The position numbers and the translations under genes were made by a program. A stretch of DNA of 64,000 nt from assembly GCF_014204935.1 (NCBI RefSeq), contig NZ_JACHMJ010000001.1, positions 806,001 to 870,000 on the forward strand, in the 5' to 3' direction. This document shows positions 1 through 7,363 of the stretch, piece after piece (position 1 is the first letter of the stretch; each line of letters begins with the position of its first letter). The notes beneath the pieces are model-generated. The model saw only the letters and a list, made by a program, of their open reading frames with translations, ran no database searches and was not told where the DNA came from. Source of the stretch: Conyzicola lurida (lineage in GTDB: Bacteria; Actinomycetota; Actinomycetes; Actinomycetales; Microbacteriaceae).

Positions 1-858
1 CGCACCATCGCCGTGGTCGTCTCGGTAGCCTTCGCCCTCGGCACCGCGTTGCTGTTCTACAGGCTGATGAACCTCGTGCTGCCGTCCGGCACCGCGCTGT
101 TCGCCGTCGTGCTCTACTGCTTCGCCCCGCTCTCTCCGATGCTGCAGGTCGCCTACGCCGAGTCGATGCACGCGTTCTTCCTCACCCTCGCGCTCTACCT
201 GCTGTTGAAACGCGACTATTGGCGGCTCCTCCCGGTGGTGGTCGTGATGTCGCTGACCCGGCCGAGCGGGCTCGCCTTCGCCCTCGCGATGGGACTGCAC
301 GTGGTGCACCGGTGGGTCACGCGCGAGCGTGATCCATTCGGTCGGCGCGAGGTCGCGGCATCCGTCACCGTCGTTCTGGTGAGCGTGATCAGTGGTTTCG
401 CCTGGTTGCTGATCGCCGCGGCGGTCACCGGATCGTGGACGGCGTACACCGACACGGAACTGGCCTGGCGCGCCGCGTACATCGGCTATCAGGAGCTGAT
501 CCCGCTCACGCCGTGGATCCTCGGTGCGAACTGGTGGCTGCCGGGCGGGCTCGGCATCGTGCTCTTGGTGCTGCTCGTCGTCGCGTTCACGGCGTTCATG
601 TTCTCGCCGTGGGTGAAGCGGCTCGGCCCCGACATCCGGTACTGGGTCGCCAGCTATGCGCTCTACCTGCTGGCCGTGTTCTTCCCGCAGTCGAGCACGT
701 TCCGGCTGCTGATGCCGGTGTTCCCGCTGTGGGGAGCAATCGCCCAACCCCGGTCGTGGATCTACCGGCTCGCCGTCGTGCTGCTCTGTATCGCCGGTCA
801 GATCGGCTGGATTCACATCGCGTGGTGGTCCGACGGGTATGACTGGACACCCCCGTAA
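1..858 (+). CDS. PIG-V-like GT-C mannosyltransferase, 5' end missing
   Basis: The reading frame is open from the first base, so the N-terminus lies outside the window. The visible 285 residues are almost entirely hydrophobic, with about seven membrane helices. The motif order (FAPLSPMLQVAYAES, then a short cytoplasmic loop, then SLTRPSG) matches the PIG-V / DUF2029-like GT-C glycosyltransferases, which use polyprenyl-phosphate-mannose at the membrane. Bacterial members are thought to mannosylate lipids or wall polymers. The catalytic acidic residues of the first loop are not visible because that part is missing. The family is a good match, but the acceptor cannot be named. Confidence 0.7.
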   Translation, partial: RTIAVVVSVAFALGTALLFYRLMNLVLPSGTALFAVVLYCFAPLSPMLQVAYAESMHAFFLTLALYLLLKRDYWRLLPVVVVMSLTRPSGLAFALAMGLHVVHRWVTRERDPFGRREVAASVTVVLVSVISGFAWLLIAAAVTGSWTAYTDTELAWRAAYIGYQELIPLTPWILGANWWLPGGLGIVLLVLLVVAFTAFMFSPWVKRLGPDIRYWVASYALYLLAVFFPQSSTFRLLMPVFPLWGAIAQPRSWIYRLAVVLLCIAGQIGWIHIAWWSDGYDWTPP

Positions 859-882
859 ACGTTACTCAAGGAGACCTCGGTT

Positions 883-909
883 TTGAGAGACCGATTAATG
901 GTCGATAAT
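883..909 (+). promoter_or_regulatory. Candidate promoter of the DUF3117 gene
   Basis: TTGAGA (883-888) and GATAAT (904-909) are separated by 15 bp, slightly short for a sigma-A-type promoter. They lie 30 bp ahead of the start of the small gene at 939. The surrounding 80 bp are clearly AT-richer than the neighbouring genes, as expected for a strong promoter. Confidence 0.5.
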
Positions 910-938
910 AGATACGTACCTACGAAAGGGGACTTCTC

Positions 939-1112
939 ATGGCAGCCATGAAACCGAGGACCGGAGACGGCCCAATGGAGGCTGTGAAAGAAGGACGCCT
1001 CATCATCGTTCGTGTTCCACTCGAGGGTGGCGGCCGACTCGTAGTGTCGGTCAACGACGCTGAGGCAAAAGAACTTCACGATGCTCTCGCGGGCGTAGTC
1101 GCAACCGCGTAG
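939..1112 (+). CDS. DUF3117 family small protein
   Basis: A 57-residue protein starting MAAMKPRTGDGPMEA and containing RVPLEGGGRLVVSVNDAEA, which is the signature of the actinobacterial DUF3117 family (usual length about 55 residues). Its function is unknown; it is nearly universal in Actinobacteria and usually sits alone. The start is supported by AAAGGGG at 924-930, eight bases upstream, and by conservation of the MAAMKPRTGDGP opening. A perfect hairpin terminator follows directly, so it is probably a short, abundant single-gene transcript. Longer frames on the opposite strand are chance frames of high-GC DNA. Confidence 0.9.
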   Translation: MAAMKPRTGDGPMEAVKEGRLIIVRVPLEGGGRLVVSVNDAEAKELHDALAGVVATA

Positions 1113-1122
1113 CACCTCCACC

Positions 1123-1160
1123 AAAACCCGCGTGCAGCTATCCGGCGGCACGCGGGTTTT
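1123..1160. terminator. Bidirectional intrinsic terminator
   Basis: A perfect 13-bp inverted repeat, AAAACCCGCGTGC (1123-1135) and GCACGCGGGTTTT (1148-1160), with a 12-nt loop. It ends in a T-run on either strand, so it can serve both the DUF3117 gene and the convergent O-methyltransferase gene. Confidence 0.85.
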
Positions 1161-1208
1161 GTGTGCCCGGAAACGGGCGGGCCGACGCCCGCCCGCTCGC
1201 CGGAGAGC

Positions 1209-1865
1209 TCAGTCCGCGATCTTGGTGAGCTGCAGCAGCCCGTCGCCCACGGGCGAGAGCGAGCTGATGACGGCGGCCGAGTCGGCCACCTCGCGCAGAA
1301 TCGTGCGGAAGTTCGTGACGGTGTCGTCGCGCTGCGCCGGGTCGGCCACACGGCCGCGCCAGAGGGCGTGGGCCACGACGACGGTGCCGCCGGTGCGGAC
1401 CATGCGCAGGCCGTGTTCGACGTACTCGATGACCGAGTGCGGATCGGCGTCGACGAGCACGAGGTCGTAGCTCGACTCGTTCATGCGCGGCAGCACGTCG
1501 AGGGCTCGGCCGGCGATGAGCCGGATGCGGTTGGCCGGGATGTCGGCTGCCGTGAAGTTGACCTTCGCGAGCTGCTGGTGGTCGATCTCGGAGTCGATCG
1601 ACGTGAGCACGGCGTTCGGGGCGCCCTGGAGCATCCAGAGCCCGCTGACGCCGAGACCGGTGCCGATCTCCATGATGTTCGTCGCCTTCGACGCTGCCGC
1701 GAGCACAGCCAACTGCGCACCGGTGGCGGGCGACACGGGTTCGACACCCACCTCGACGGAGTGTTGGCGCGCGAGCGCGATCTCCGGCCGCTCGACGACG
1801 AACTCTTCTGCGAACTTCCAGCTCGACTCTTTACCTGCCACCAAATACTCCTTGTTCCTCCCCAC
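1209..1865 (-). CDS. Class I SAM-dependent O-methyltransferase
   Basis: A 218-residue cytosolic methyltransferase. The SAM site reads IMEIGTGLGVSGLWML (motif I), followed by LTSIDSE (acidic end of strand 2) and DLVLVDADP (metal and SAM region of catechol-type O-methyltransferases). The length fits the family. It is the counterpart of mycobacterial Rv1220c by family and by position next to tatB, although sigE, rseA and htrA, which lie between the two in mycobacteria, are absent here. Its start lies 40 bp from the divergent tatB start, so the two share a very compact promoter region. The substrate is unknown. Confidence 0.85.
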   Translation of the reverse strand: MGRNKEYLVAGKESSWKFAEEFVVERPEIALARQHSVEVGVEPVSPATGAQLAVLAAASKATNIMEIGTGLGVSGLWMLQGAPNAVLTSIDSEIDHQQLAKVNFTAADIPANRIRLIAGRALDVLPRMNESSYDLVLVDADPHSVIEYVEHGLRMVRTGGTVVVAHALWRGRVADPAQRDDTVTNFRTILREVADSAAVISSLSPVGDGLLQLTKIAD

Positions 1866-1905
1866 TGTAAGTCAGCCCACGGCAACGAGGGACTATTCTG
1901 AACGG

Positions 1906-2277
1906 GTGTCCTTTGGGTTGACGTTCGAGAAGCTGCTGATCATCGGGATCGTGGCTGTCTTTCTGCTCGGCCCCGAACGCCTCCCCTACTACGCCTCCCA
2001 GCTCGCGCGTCTGACGAAATCGTTGCGTGCCATGGCGAACGGTGCCAAAGAGCGCATGCGCGAGGAGATGGGCCCCGACTTCGACGACGTCGACTGGAAG
2101 AAGCTCGACCCCCGTCAGTACGACCCCCGCAGGATTATCCGAGAAGCCCTGATCGAGGATGACGCGGCCGCCGCTCCGGCACCGGTGATCAAACCCCCGA
2201 TCGAGTCGGCGTACGCGCAGCGGCAGCGGTTCCTCCGTGAGGGCAAGCCCGCCCCCTTCGATACCGAGGCGACGTAG
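1906..2277 (+). CDS. tatB: Sec-independent protein translocase TatB
   Basis: A 123-residue protein opening with MSFGLTFEKLLIIGIVAVF, then LLGPERLPYYASQLAR: a single N-terminal membrane helix, the conserved Gly-Pro hinge, an amphipathic helix, and a charged C-terminal tail (RMREEMGPDFDDVDWKKLDP) typical of actinobacterial TatB. It pairs with TatC to recognise twin-arginine signal peptides; tatA and tatC are not in the window. The GTG start at 1906 is chosen because the protein begins at the family-typical position and TATTCT at 1894-1899 forms a leaderless promoter. Frames that extend further upstream run through the divergent promoter and the O-methyltransferase. Confidence 0.9.
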   Translation: MSFGLTFEKLLIIGIVAVFLLGPERLPYYASQLARLTKSLRAMANGAKERMREEMGPDFDDVDWKKLDPRQYDPRRIIREALIEDDAAAAPAPVIKPPIESAYAQRQRFLREGKPAPFDTEAT

Positions 2278-2290
2278 CACCGTCAGCTGA

Positions 2291-2334
2291 TTGAGCTTGT
2301 CGAAATCCTGGTTTCGGGGTTTCGACGGGCTCAA
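2291..2334. repeat. Intergenic palindromic repeat, probable bidirectional terminator
   Basis: Arms TTGAGCTTGTCGAAA (2291-2305) and TTTCGACGGGCTCAA (2320-2334) pair with two mismatches around a 14-nt loop. It lies between the convergent tatB and aldehyde dehydrogenase genes. The arms are variants of the TGAGCCTGTCGAAG repeat seen near 23.9 and 24.1 kb. Confidence 0.7.
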
Positions 2335-2340
2335 CCCGCT

Positions 2341-3891
2341 CTACTCGCGCCGCAGCGCCTTAAGCCCCACGAGCATCGCCACCATGACCCCGGTCATCAC
2401 CGCGAACTCGGCACCCGTGCGCGGCAGCGTGATGCGCCCGGTCGACTCCGCGACCGTGCGGGCCTCGACGAAGCGCAGCAGCCCTTCCGGCCCGTTGCGG
2501 CGGCCCAGCCCCGAGTGCTTCATCCCGCCCATGGGCGCGTCGATGCTGCCGAAGCTCGCCCGGTAGCCCTCGTTGATGTTGACGCTGCCCGCGTCGAGGC
2601 GGTCGGCGACGCGGCGGGCACGAGCGACCGAGCCGCTGAACACCGACGCGTTGAGTCCGAACTCGGAGGAGTTGGCGGCGACGACCGCCTCGTCCTCGCT
2701 CTGCACGACGTGGATCGCGACCACGGGTCCGAAGGTCTCGCCGCGGGCGCAGAGCATGTCGTCCGTGACGTCGACGAGCACGGTCGGCTCGTAGAAGAAG
2801 GGTCCGAGGTCGGGGCGGGCGCGGCCACCGGTCAGCACGCGAGCGCCCTTGGCGACCGCGTCGTCCACGTGTGCGGAGACCCGTTCGAGCTGCGCGGCCG
2901 AGGTGAGAGAGCCGACGTCGGTGCTGAAGTCGAGCGCCGAGCCCTGCTTCAGCTGCGCGACGCGTTCGACGAACGACCGGGTGAACGAGTCCGCGACGGC
3001 GCGCTGCACGTAGATGCGCTCGATCGACACGCAGAGCTGCCCCATCGAGGAGTAGCACGAGTAGACCGCGTTGGCGGCGGCGGTGGCCGGCTCCACGTCG
3101 TCGAGCACGAGCAACGGGTTCTTGCCGCCGAGCTCGAGCGAGGCGCCGATGAGACGCTCGGCAGCGCGGACCCCGACGGCTGTTCCGGTTTTCGTCGAGC
3201 CCGTGAAGCAGACGTAGTCGGCGACATCCACCACCGCATTGCCGATCTCGGCCCCGTCGCCGGCGACGACTGCCCAGAGCGCGGCGGGTACACCGGCGTC
3301 GATGAACGCGCGGCGGGACGCGAGGATGCTCAGCGCGCCCTGGTTGTCGGCCTTTTGCACGACCCCGTTGCCGGCGGCCAGCGCGGGTACGACGTCCATG
3401 AGGCTGAGCGAGAGCGGGTAGTTCCACGGGGTGATGACGCCGACGAGGCCCTTGGGCTTGTAACTGACGCGCGTGCGGACGACGAGGGGGATGCCGGAGC
3501 GGCGACGGGCGGTGGCGAGCACCCCCGCGGCGGAGACCGCGTAGTAGCGCGTCACGCTCGCGCCGCTGAAGACCTCCTCGAACGCCTGACCGCGGGTCTT
3601 GCCGGTCTCGGTCTGCAGGATGTCCATGAGCTCTTCGCGGCGCTCCAGGAGCAGATCGTGGGCCTTGAGAAGCACGCGGCGGCGGTGGGCGTGGCCGGCG
3701 GCGCGCCAGGCGCGCTGTGCCGCGCGTGCGGTCGCCGCGGCATCCACGACGTCCTGGGCCGTGCCCTGCGGAAGGTCGTGCAGCACCTCGCCGGTAAACG
3801 GTGCGATGACGGGGATCGTGGCGGACGCATCGCCCGCGAGGTCGCCGACGAGGTCGGAGACGGCGGCGCGATCGGCGGTGAAGGCTGGCAT
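2341..3891 (-). CDS. gabD2: Succinate-semialdehyde dehydrogenase-type aldehyde dehydrogenase
   Basis: A 516-residue NAD(P)-dependent aldehyde dehydrogenase. Visible landmarks are TPWNYPLSLSLMDVVPALAAGN (cofactor and oxyanion site, with the conserved Asn), CFTGSTKTG (Rossmann region), LELGGKNP (general-base Glu) and SSMGQLCVSIERIYV with the catalytic Cys at about residue 287. It resembles mycobacterial GabD2 in length and motifs, so succinate semialdehyde is the likeliest substrate, although the family is promiscuous. The last 20 residues (MTGVMVAMLVGLKAL) form a hydrophobic tail after the normal end of the fold, possibly a membrane anchor. A LysR gene lies upstream on the same strand, 44 bp away. 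Confidence 0.8.
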   Translation of the reverse strand: MPAFTADRAAVSDLVGDLAGDASATIPVIAPFTGEVLHDLPQGTAQDVVDAAATARAAQRAWRAAGHAHRRRVLLKAHDLLLERREELMDILQTETGKTRGQAFEEVFSGASVTRYYAVSAAGVLATARRRSGIPLVVRTRVSYKPKGLVGVITPWNYPLSLSLMDVVPALAAGNGVVQKADNQGALSILASRRAFIDAGVPAALWAVVAGDGAEIGNAVVDVADYVCFTGSTKTGTAVGVRAAERLIGASLELGGKNPLLVLDDVEPATAAANAVYSCYSSMGQLCVSIERIYVQRAVADSFTRSFVERVAQLKQGSALDFSTDVGSLTSAAQLERVSAHVDDAVAKGARVLTGGRARPDLGPFFYEPTVLVDVTDDMLCARGETFGPVVAIHVVQSEDEAVVAANSSEFGLNASVFSGSVARARRVADRLDAGSVNINEGYRASFGSIDAPMGGMKHSGLGRRNGPEGLLRFVEARTVAESTGRITLPRTGAEFAVMTGVMVAMLVGLKALRRE

Positions 3892-3935
3892 GGCTACAGC
3901 CTATGACCGTGGCGGGCGTCGAACCCGTTTTGCGC

Positions 3936-4865
3936 TCAGGTTTGTGGCGACTCGGTCTTGTGCTCGGCGACGAAGCGCTGGGCCTCCGCGCGCAGGGCCT
4001 CTGCGACGAGCCGCACCGACGGCCGCTCGGCCCGGTCGGGACGCATCAGCGCGGAGATCTGACGGATGGCGCGGACCCCGGTGAGCGGGCGGGTGACGAG
4101 CCCGTTCTCGTGGTCGCGCGTCGTATAGCGCGGCAGGATCGCGATGCCGTGCCCGGCCGCGACCACCGACTCGACGATGCCGTTGTCGACGAAGCGCTGC
4201 AGAACGCGGGCCGGGGTGCCGTTGACGGTCTCGACCTGCCGCAGGATGCGGTCGAACGGGAATCCGACCGGCACACCGATCCACGACTCGTCGACGAGGT
4301 CCTTGGGGGAGAGCGTCTTCTTCTCCGACAGCGGGTGCCCCTCGGGCAGGGCCACGTCGAGCGGCTCGGTCATCAGGGGCAGCACGGCCAGGCCGCGCTC
4401 GCGCCACGACGGCAGGATGGCGGGCGCGTCGGCCACGACGATATCGAAGTCGGGGGTGAGGTCGGCGAAGTCGGGCAGCAGCGGATCCTGGTCGGAACAC
4501 ATCAGGGTGAGGCCCGGAACGTCCTCGATCGCGGCGAGCAGACCGGGCAGCAGCATCTGTCCGCCGGTCGGGAAGATGGTCAGCGACACGTCGCCGCTCG
4601 GTGCCTGTTTGAAGTCCTCCCACAGGGCGTCGGCGCGCTGCAGGGCGACGGCGACGTCGGTCGCGGTCTGCGCGAGCATGCGTCCCGCGCCGGTGAGCAC
4701 GACGCCCCGGCCGCGGCGCTCGGTCAACGGGATGCCCGCCTCGCGCTCGAGCACCTTCAGCTGCTGGGAAACCGCAGATGAGGTGCGATTTGTGGCGGTC
4801 GCGACGGCGGTGATGCTGCCGCGCTCGGCCAGTTCACGGAGCAGTTCGAGTCGTCGCACATCCAT
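3936..4865 (-). CDS. LysR-family transcriptional regulator
   Basis: A 309-residue LysR-type regulator. Residues 1-60 are the winged helix-turn-helix (LLRELAERGSITAVATATNR, then SSAVSQQLKVLERE), and the rest is the type-2 periplasmic-binding-like effector domain. It is transcribed towards the aldehyde dehydrogenase gene and faces a 36-residue membrane peptide across 97 bp that hold two dyads. By the usual LysR logic it controls one or both neighbours and itself. The effector cannot be inferred. The ATG at 4865 fits the family-typical opening MDVRRLELLRELA. Confidence 0.9.
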   Translation of the reverse strand: MDVRRLELLRELAERGSITAVATATNRTSSAVSQQLKVLEREAGIPLTERRGRGVVLTGAGRMLAQTATDVAVALQRADALWEDFKQAPSGDVSLTIFPTGGQMLLPGLLAAIEDVPGLTLMCSDQDPLLPDFADLTPDFDIVVADAPAILPSWRERGLAVLPLMTEPLDVALPEGHPLSEKKTLSPKDLVDESWIGVPVGFPFDRILRQVETVNGTPARVLQRFVDNGIVESVVAAGHGIAILPRYTTRDHENGLVTRPLTGVRAIRQISALMRPDRAERPSVRLVAEALRAEAQRFVAEHKTESPQT

Positions 4866-4907
4866 GTAGCAACTCTACATATATGCACAAGCATTATGTG
4901 ATTGTGC
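4864..4907. promoter_or_regulatory. Two dyads in the LysR/small-gene divergent region
   Basis: ATGTAG-N5-CTACAT (4864-4880) overlaps the LysR start codon. GCACAA-N11-TTGTGC (4885-4907) follows 4 bp later; its spacing resembles a LysR box. The stretch is AT-rich compared with the genes. An autoregulatory operator is the natural reading, but it has not been shown. Confidence 0.5.
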
Positions 4908-4962
4908 TAAACGGTTGTCGGTTGTTGAATTGATTCAGACCTAGAGAAAGAAACACCAGCCC

Positions 4963-5073
4963 ATGCTCATCGAAATCGCCCTCATCGCAGCCCTGTCCGT
5001 CGCCGGAATCATCGGAGCCGTCATCGTCACGCTCCGCGACGGCTACCGTCGCGTTCCCACGCGTCGCGCCTGA
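4963..5073 (+). CDS. Small single-helix membrane protein (36 aa)
   Basis: The frame encodes 36 residues beginning MLIEIALIAALSVAGIIG: one membrane helix followed by a basic tail (LRDGYRRVPTRRA). It is preceded by a weak purine stretch (GAGAAAG) about 15-20 bp upstream, and a strong terminator hairpin follows 31 bp after the stop. It diverges from the LysR gene. I believe small proteins with a DGYRR-P-T tail occur in other Micrococcales, but I cannot verify this here. The helix-plus-arginine-tail architecture, the flanking promoter dyads and the terminator together support a real gene. The function is unknown. Confidence 0.6.
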   Translation: MLIEIALIAALSVAGIIGAVIVTLRDGYRRVPTRRA

Positions 5074-5104
5074 GCGCCGCCCGGCGGGCCGAGCCCGCAC
5101 CCCG

Positions 5105-5132
5105 AAGTGCAGTCGTATTCGCGACTGCACTT
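5105..5132. terminator. Intrinsic terminator hairpin
   Basis: AAGTGCAGTCG (5105-5115) and CGACTGCACTT (5122-5132) form a perfect 11-bp stem with a 6-nt loop, followed by TCGTCGTT. It closes the transcript of the small membrane protein and lies opposite the end of the convergent gene at 5182. Confidence 0.75.
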
Positions 5133-5181
5133 TCGTCGTTAACGGGGCGCGAGTCGTAAGAAGCGCGATGGATGCCGCGGC

Positions 5182-5697
5182 TCACGTCCGGCGGAACAGG
5201 CCCGGGTAGTCCAGCACGAAGCCGTCGTCGTCGACCTCGATCTCCCGCGTGAAGTCGGAGTCGAGCGACTCGTAGCGGTACAGGTGCTCGCCGAGGCGCG
5301 TGTACCGCTGCGGGTCGGACGCGGTCGTGAGTTCCGGCACCGCGACGTACGCCGTGACGATCTCCGCGCTCGTGCCGACGGGAAGGGCGAGCCGCGCGAT
5401 CGCCAGGGTATTGGTGAGCGGGGTCGCGCTGATGTCTACGTCGAGGGCGCCGTCCAGGTGGGGGAGTGCGCGCCCCTCGCCGTCGCTCCAGCGGCCGCGG
5501 CCGTCGGCGAGCAGCTCGATCGACCGCTCCCTCGTCGCCACGCGCACCGCCCGGGTTGCCCAGCCCTCGTCCGCCGTCAGGGAGTAGCGCACGGCGGGCG
5601 TGCCCTCGACGAGCGCTTCGACGTGCCACCCGTCGGGCGATGCCGACACGACGGCGGTCTCGGTCGTCGTCTCGCTCGTCCAGCGCAGTCTCGTCAT
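5182..5697 (-). CDS. Putative glycolipid-binding domain protein (PF06475/DUF1089)
   Basis: A 171-residue protein with the pattern of the glycolipid-binding family: an N-terminal RLRW strand, a central DGALDVDISATPLTNTLAI block, and a C-terminal QRYTRLGEHLYRYESL followed by VDDDGFVLDYPGLFRR. These are the conserved blocks of PF06475, whose structurally characterised Pseudomonas member has a lipocalin-like fold. The length is slightly short but complete. No signal peptide is present, so it is probably cytosolic. The ligand and role are unknown; the neighbours offer no clear partner. Confidence 0.8.
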   Translation of the reverse strand: MTRLRWTSETTTETAVVSASPDGWHVEALVEGTPAVRYSLTADEGWATRAVRVATRERSIELLADGRGRWSDGEGRALPHLDGALDVDISATPLTNTLAIARLALPVGTSAEIVTAYVAVPELTTASDPQRYTRLGEHLYRYESLDSDFTREIEVDDDGFVLDYPGLFRRT

Positions 5698-5732
5698 CCC
5701 ACCGGTCTACCGCGCGGGGCGCGATCTCTCAA

Positions 5733-6851
5733 TCAGTTGACCGTGAAGCCCAGCTTGCGGCCGGCGAGCCCGCGTGCGCGCACCCCGAGGCGCGCGGCGA
5801 GTGCGGCGATCGCCTGTGCCGCCGGGTCGTCGGGGGTGGAGAGCACGATCGGCCGGCCGGTGTCGCCGCCCTCGCGCAGGGCGATCGACAGCGGAATCGC
5901 GGCCAGCACGTCGACCGGCTCCTCGGGAGTGGAGAGGCGGGCCGCGGCATCCGCCCCGCCCCCGCTGCCGAACAGCTCGAGGACCGAGCCGTCGGGCTGC
6001 ACGAGCCCCGACATGTTCTCGATCACGCCGATGACCTTCTGCCCGGTCTGGCGCGCGACGAGGGCGCTGCGCTCGGCGACCTCCGCCGCGGCGGGCTGCG
6101 GCGTCGTGACGACGATGATCTCGGCCTGGGGCAGCAGCTGGCCGATGGAGATCGCGATGTCCCCGGTGCCGGGCGGCAGGTCGAGCAGCAGCACGTCGAG
6201 GTCGCCGAAGTACACGTCGGTGAGGAACTGCTGGATCGTGCGGTGCAGCATGGGCCCGCGCCACGACACCGCCGTGTGCTCGTCCACGAACATGCCGATC
6301 GAGATGACCTTCACATCGTGGGCGAGCGGCGGCAGGATCATCTCGTTCACCTGGGTCGGCTTGGCGCCGGCGATACCGAGGATGCCGGGGATCGAGAACC
6401 CGAACACGTCGGCGTCGACGATCCCGACCCGGAGCCCGCGCTGCGCGAGAGCCACCCCGAGGTTGGCGGTGAGCGTCGACTTGCCGACGCCGCCCTTGCC
6501 GCTGGTGACCGCGTAGATGCGCGTGAGCGAGTCGGGGCCGAACTGGAGCGTCTTGGGTCGTCCGCCCCGCAGTTTGTCGGTCAGGGCGTCGCGTTCGGCG
6601 CGGGACATGATCCCGACGTCGACGCTCACCTCGTGAATACCCGAGACGGATGCCGCGGCCTCACGCACATCGCGTTCGATGGTGTCCGCGGCCGGGCAGC
6701 CCACGATCGTCAGCTTCAGCGCAACCGTGGCGGCACCGCCATCCACTCTGACGCCGGAAATCATGTCGAGGTCGACGATCGGCTGCCGGATCTCGGGGTC
6801 GATGACCCGGCGGAGGGCGGTGAGGACTGCGGCTTCGAGTGCCTCAGTCAA
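5733..6851 (-). CDS. mrp: Mrp/NBP35-family Fe-S carrier P-loop ATPase
   Basis: A 372-residue protein with an N-terminal MIP18/DUF59 domain (about residues 5-80, including DLDMISGV) and a ParA/Mrp P-loop ATPase with the deviant Walker A SGKGGVGKST near residues 116-124. Mrp/ApbC proteins carry Fe-S clusters to apoproteins. The CxxC cluster ligands of enterobacterial Mrp are replaced by NMSGLVQPDGSVLELFG, as I recall for mycobacterial Mrp. The TTG start at 6851 overlaps the DUF1003 stop (TTGA) and has AAGGAGA about 9 bases upstream, indicating translational coupling. Reading further upstream would run through DUF1003 in the wrong frame. Confidence 0.85.
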   Translation of the reverse strand: MTEALEAAVLTALRRVIDPEIRQPIVDLDMISGVRVDGGAATVALKLTIVGCPAADTIERDVREAAASVSGIHEVSVDVGIMSRAERDALTDKLRGGRPKTLQFGPDSLTRIYAVTSGKGGVGKSTLTANLGVALAQRGLRVGIVDADVFGFSIPGILGIAGAKPTQVNEMILPPLAHDVKVISIGMFVDEHTAVSWRGPMLHRTIQQFLTDVYFGDLDVLLLDLPPGTGDIAISIGQLLPQAEIIVVTTPQPAAAEVAERSALVARQTGQKVIGVIENMSGLVQPDGSVLELFGSGGGADAAARLSTPEEPVDVLAAIPLSIALREGGDTGRPIVLSTPDDPAAQAIAALAARLGVRARGLAGRKLGFTVN

Positions 6852-7363
6852 TCCGCGGTCTCCTTGGTGCCGTCGCGCTCGTCGAGCTCGGCGAGCAACG
6901 CTCGCAGCTCGCTGCGGATGAACTCCTTCGACGCCATGTCCTTCATCGCGAGCCGCAGCGCCACGACCTCGCGGGCCAGGTACTCGGTGTCGTTGAGGTT
7001 GCGCTCGGAGCGCTGACGGTCCTGCTCGATCTGAACGCGGTCGCGGTCGTCCTGCCGGTTCTGCGCGAGCAGGATCAGCGGGGCCGCGTAGGAGGCCTGC
7101 AGCGACAGGATGAGCGTGAGGGCGGTGAAGCCGATCGCGGCCGAGTCGAAGCGGATGCCCACCGGAGCCAGCGTGTTGTAGAGCATCCAGATCACCACGA
7201 AGACCGAGAGGCCGAAGAGGAACCACGGGGTTCCCATGCCGCGGGCGATCGACTCGGTGAAGCGGCCGAAGCGGTCGCGGCTCTCGAACCGGAAGGCGGT
7301 GCGGAGACCCTTGGGGGAGTCGAGACGGGCGTCGGCCCGGTTGATCCGGTTAGTGCGTGCCAT
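6848..7363 (-). CDS. DUF1003 membrane protein
   Basis: A 171-residue protein with the DUF1003 pattern: a soluble start, two membrane helices (WFLFGLSVFVVIWMLYNTL, and FTALTLILSLQASYAAPLI), the LSLQASYAAPLILLAQNRQ block and a charged coiled-coil tail (DRDRVQIEQDRQRSE onwards). The function is unknown. It lies between an MgtE_N/CBS protein and Mrp. Its start overlaps the upstream gene by 14 bp and its stop overlaps mrp, so the three proteins are co-translated. The same trio occurs next to mrp in mycobacteria (Rv1229c-Rv1232c, from memory). Confidence 0.9.
   Translation of the reverse strand: MARTNRINRADARLDSPKGLRTAFRFESRDRFGRFTESIARGMGTPWFLFGLSVFVVIWMLYNTLAPVGIRFDSAAIGFTALTLILSLQASYAAPLILLAQNRQDDRDRVQIEQDRQRSERNLNDTEYLAREVVALRLAMKDMASKEFIRSELRALLAELDERDGTKETAD

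Noticed and set aside
5733-7226. A 497-residue Mrp
   Set aside because: The extra N-terminal part is the DUF1003 gene read in the wrong frame; the TTG at 6851 with AAGGAGA is the likely start.
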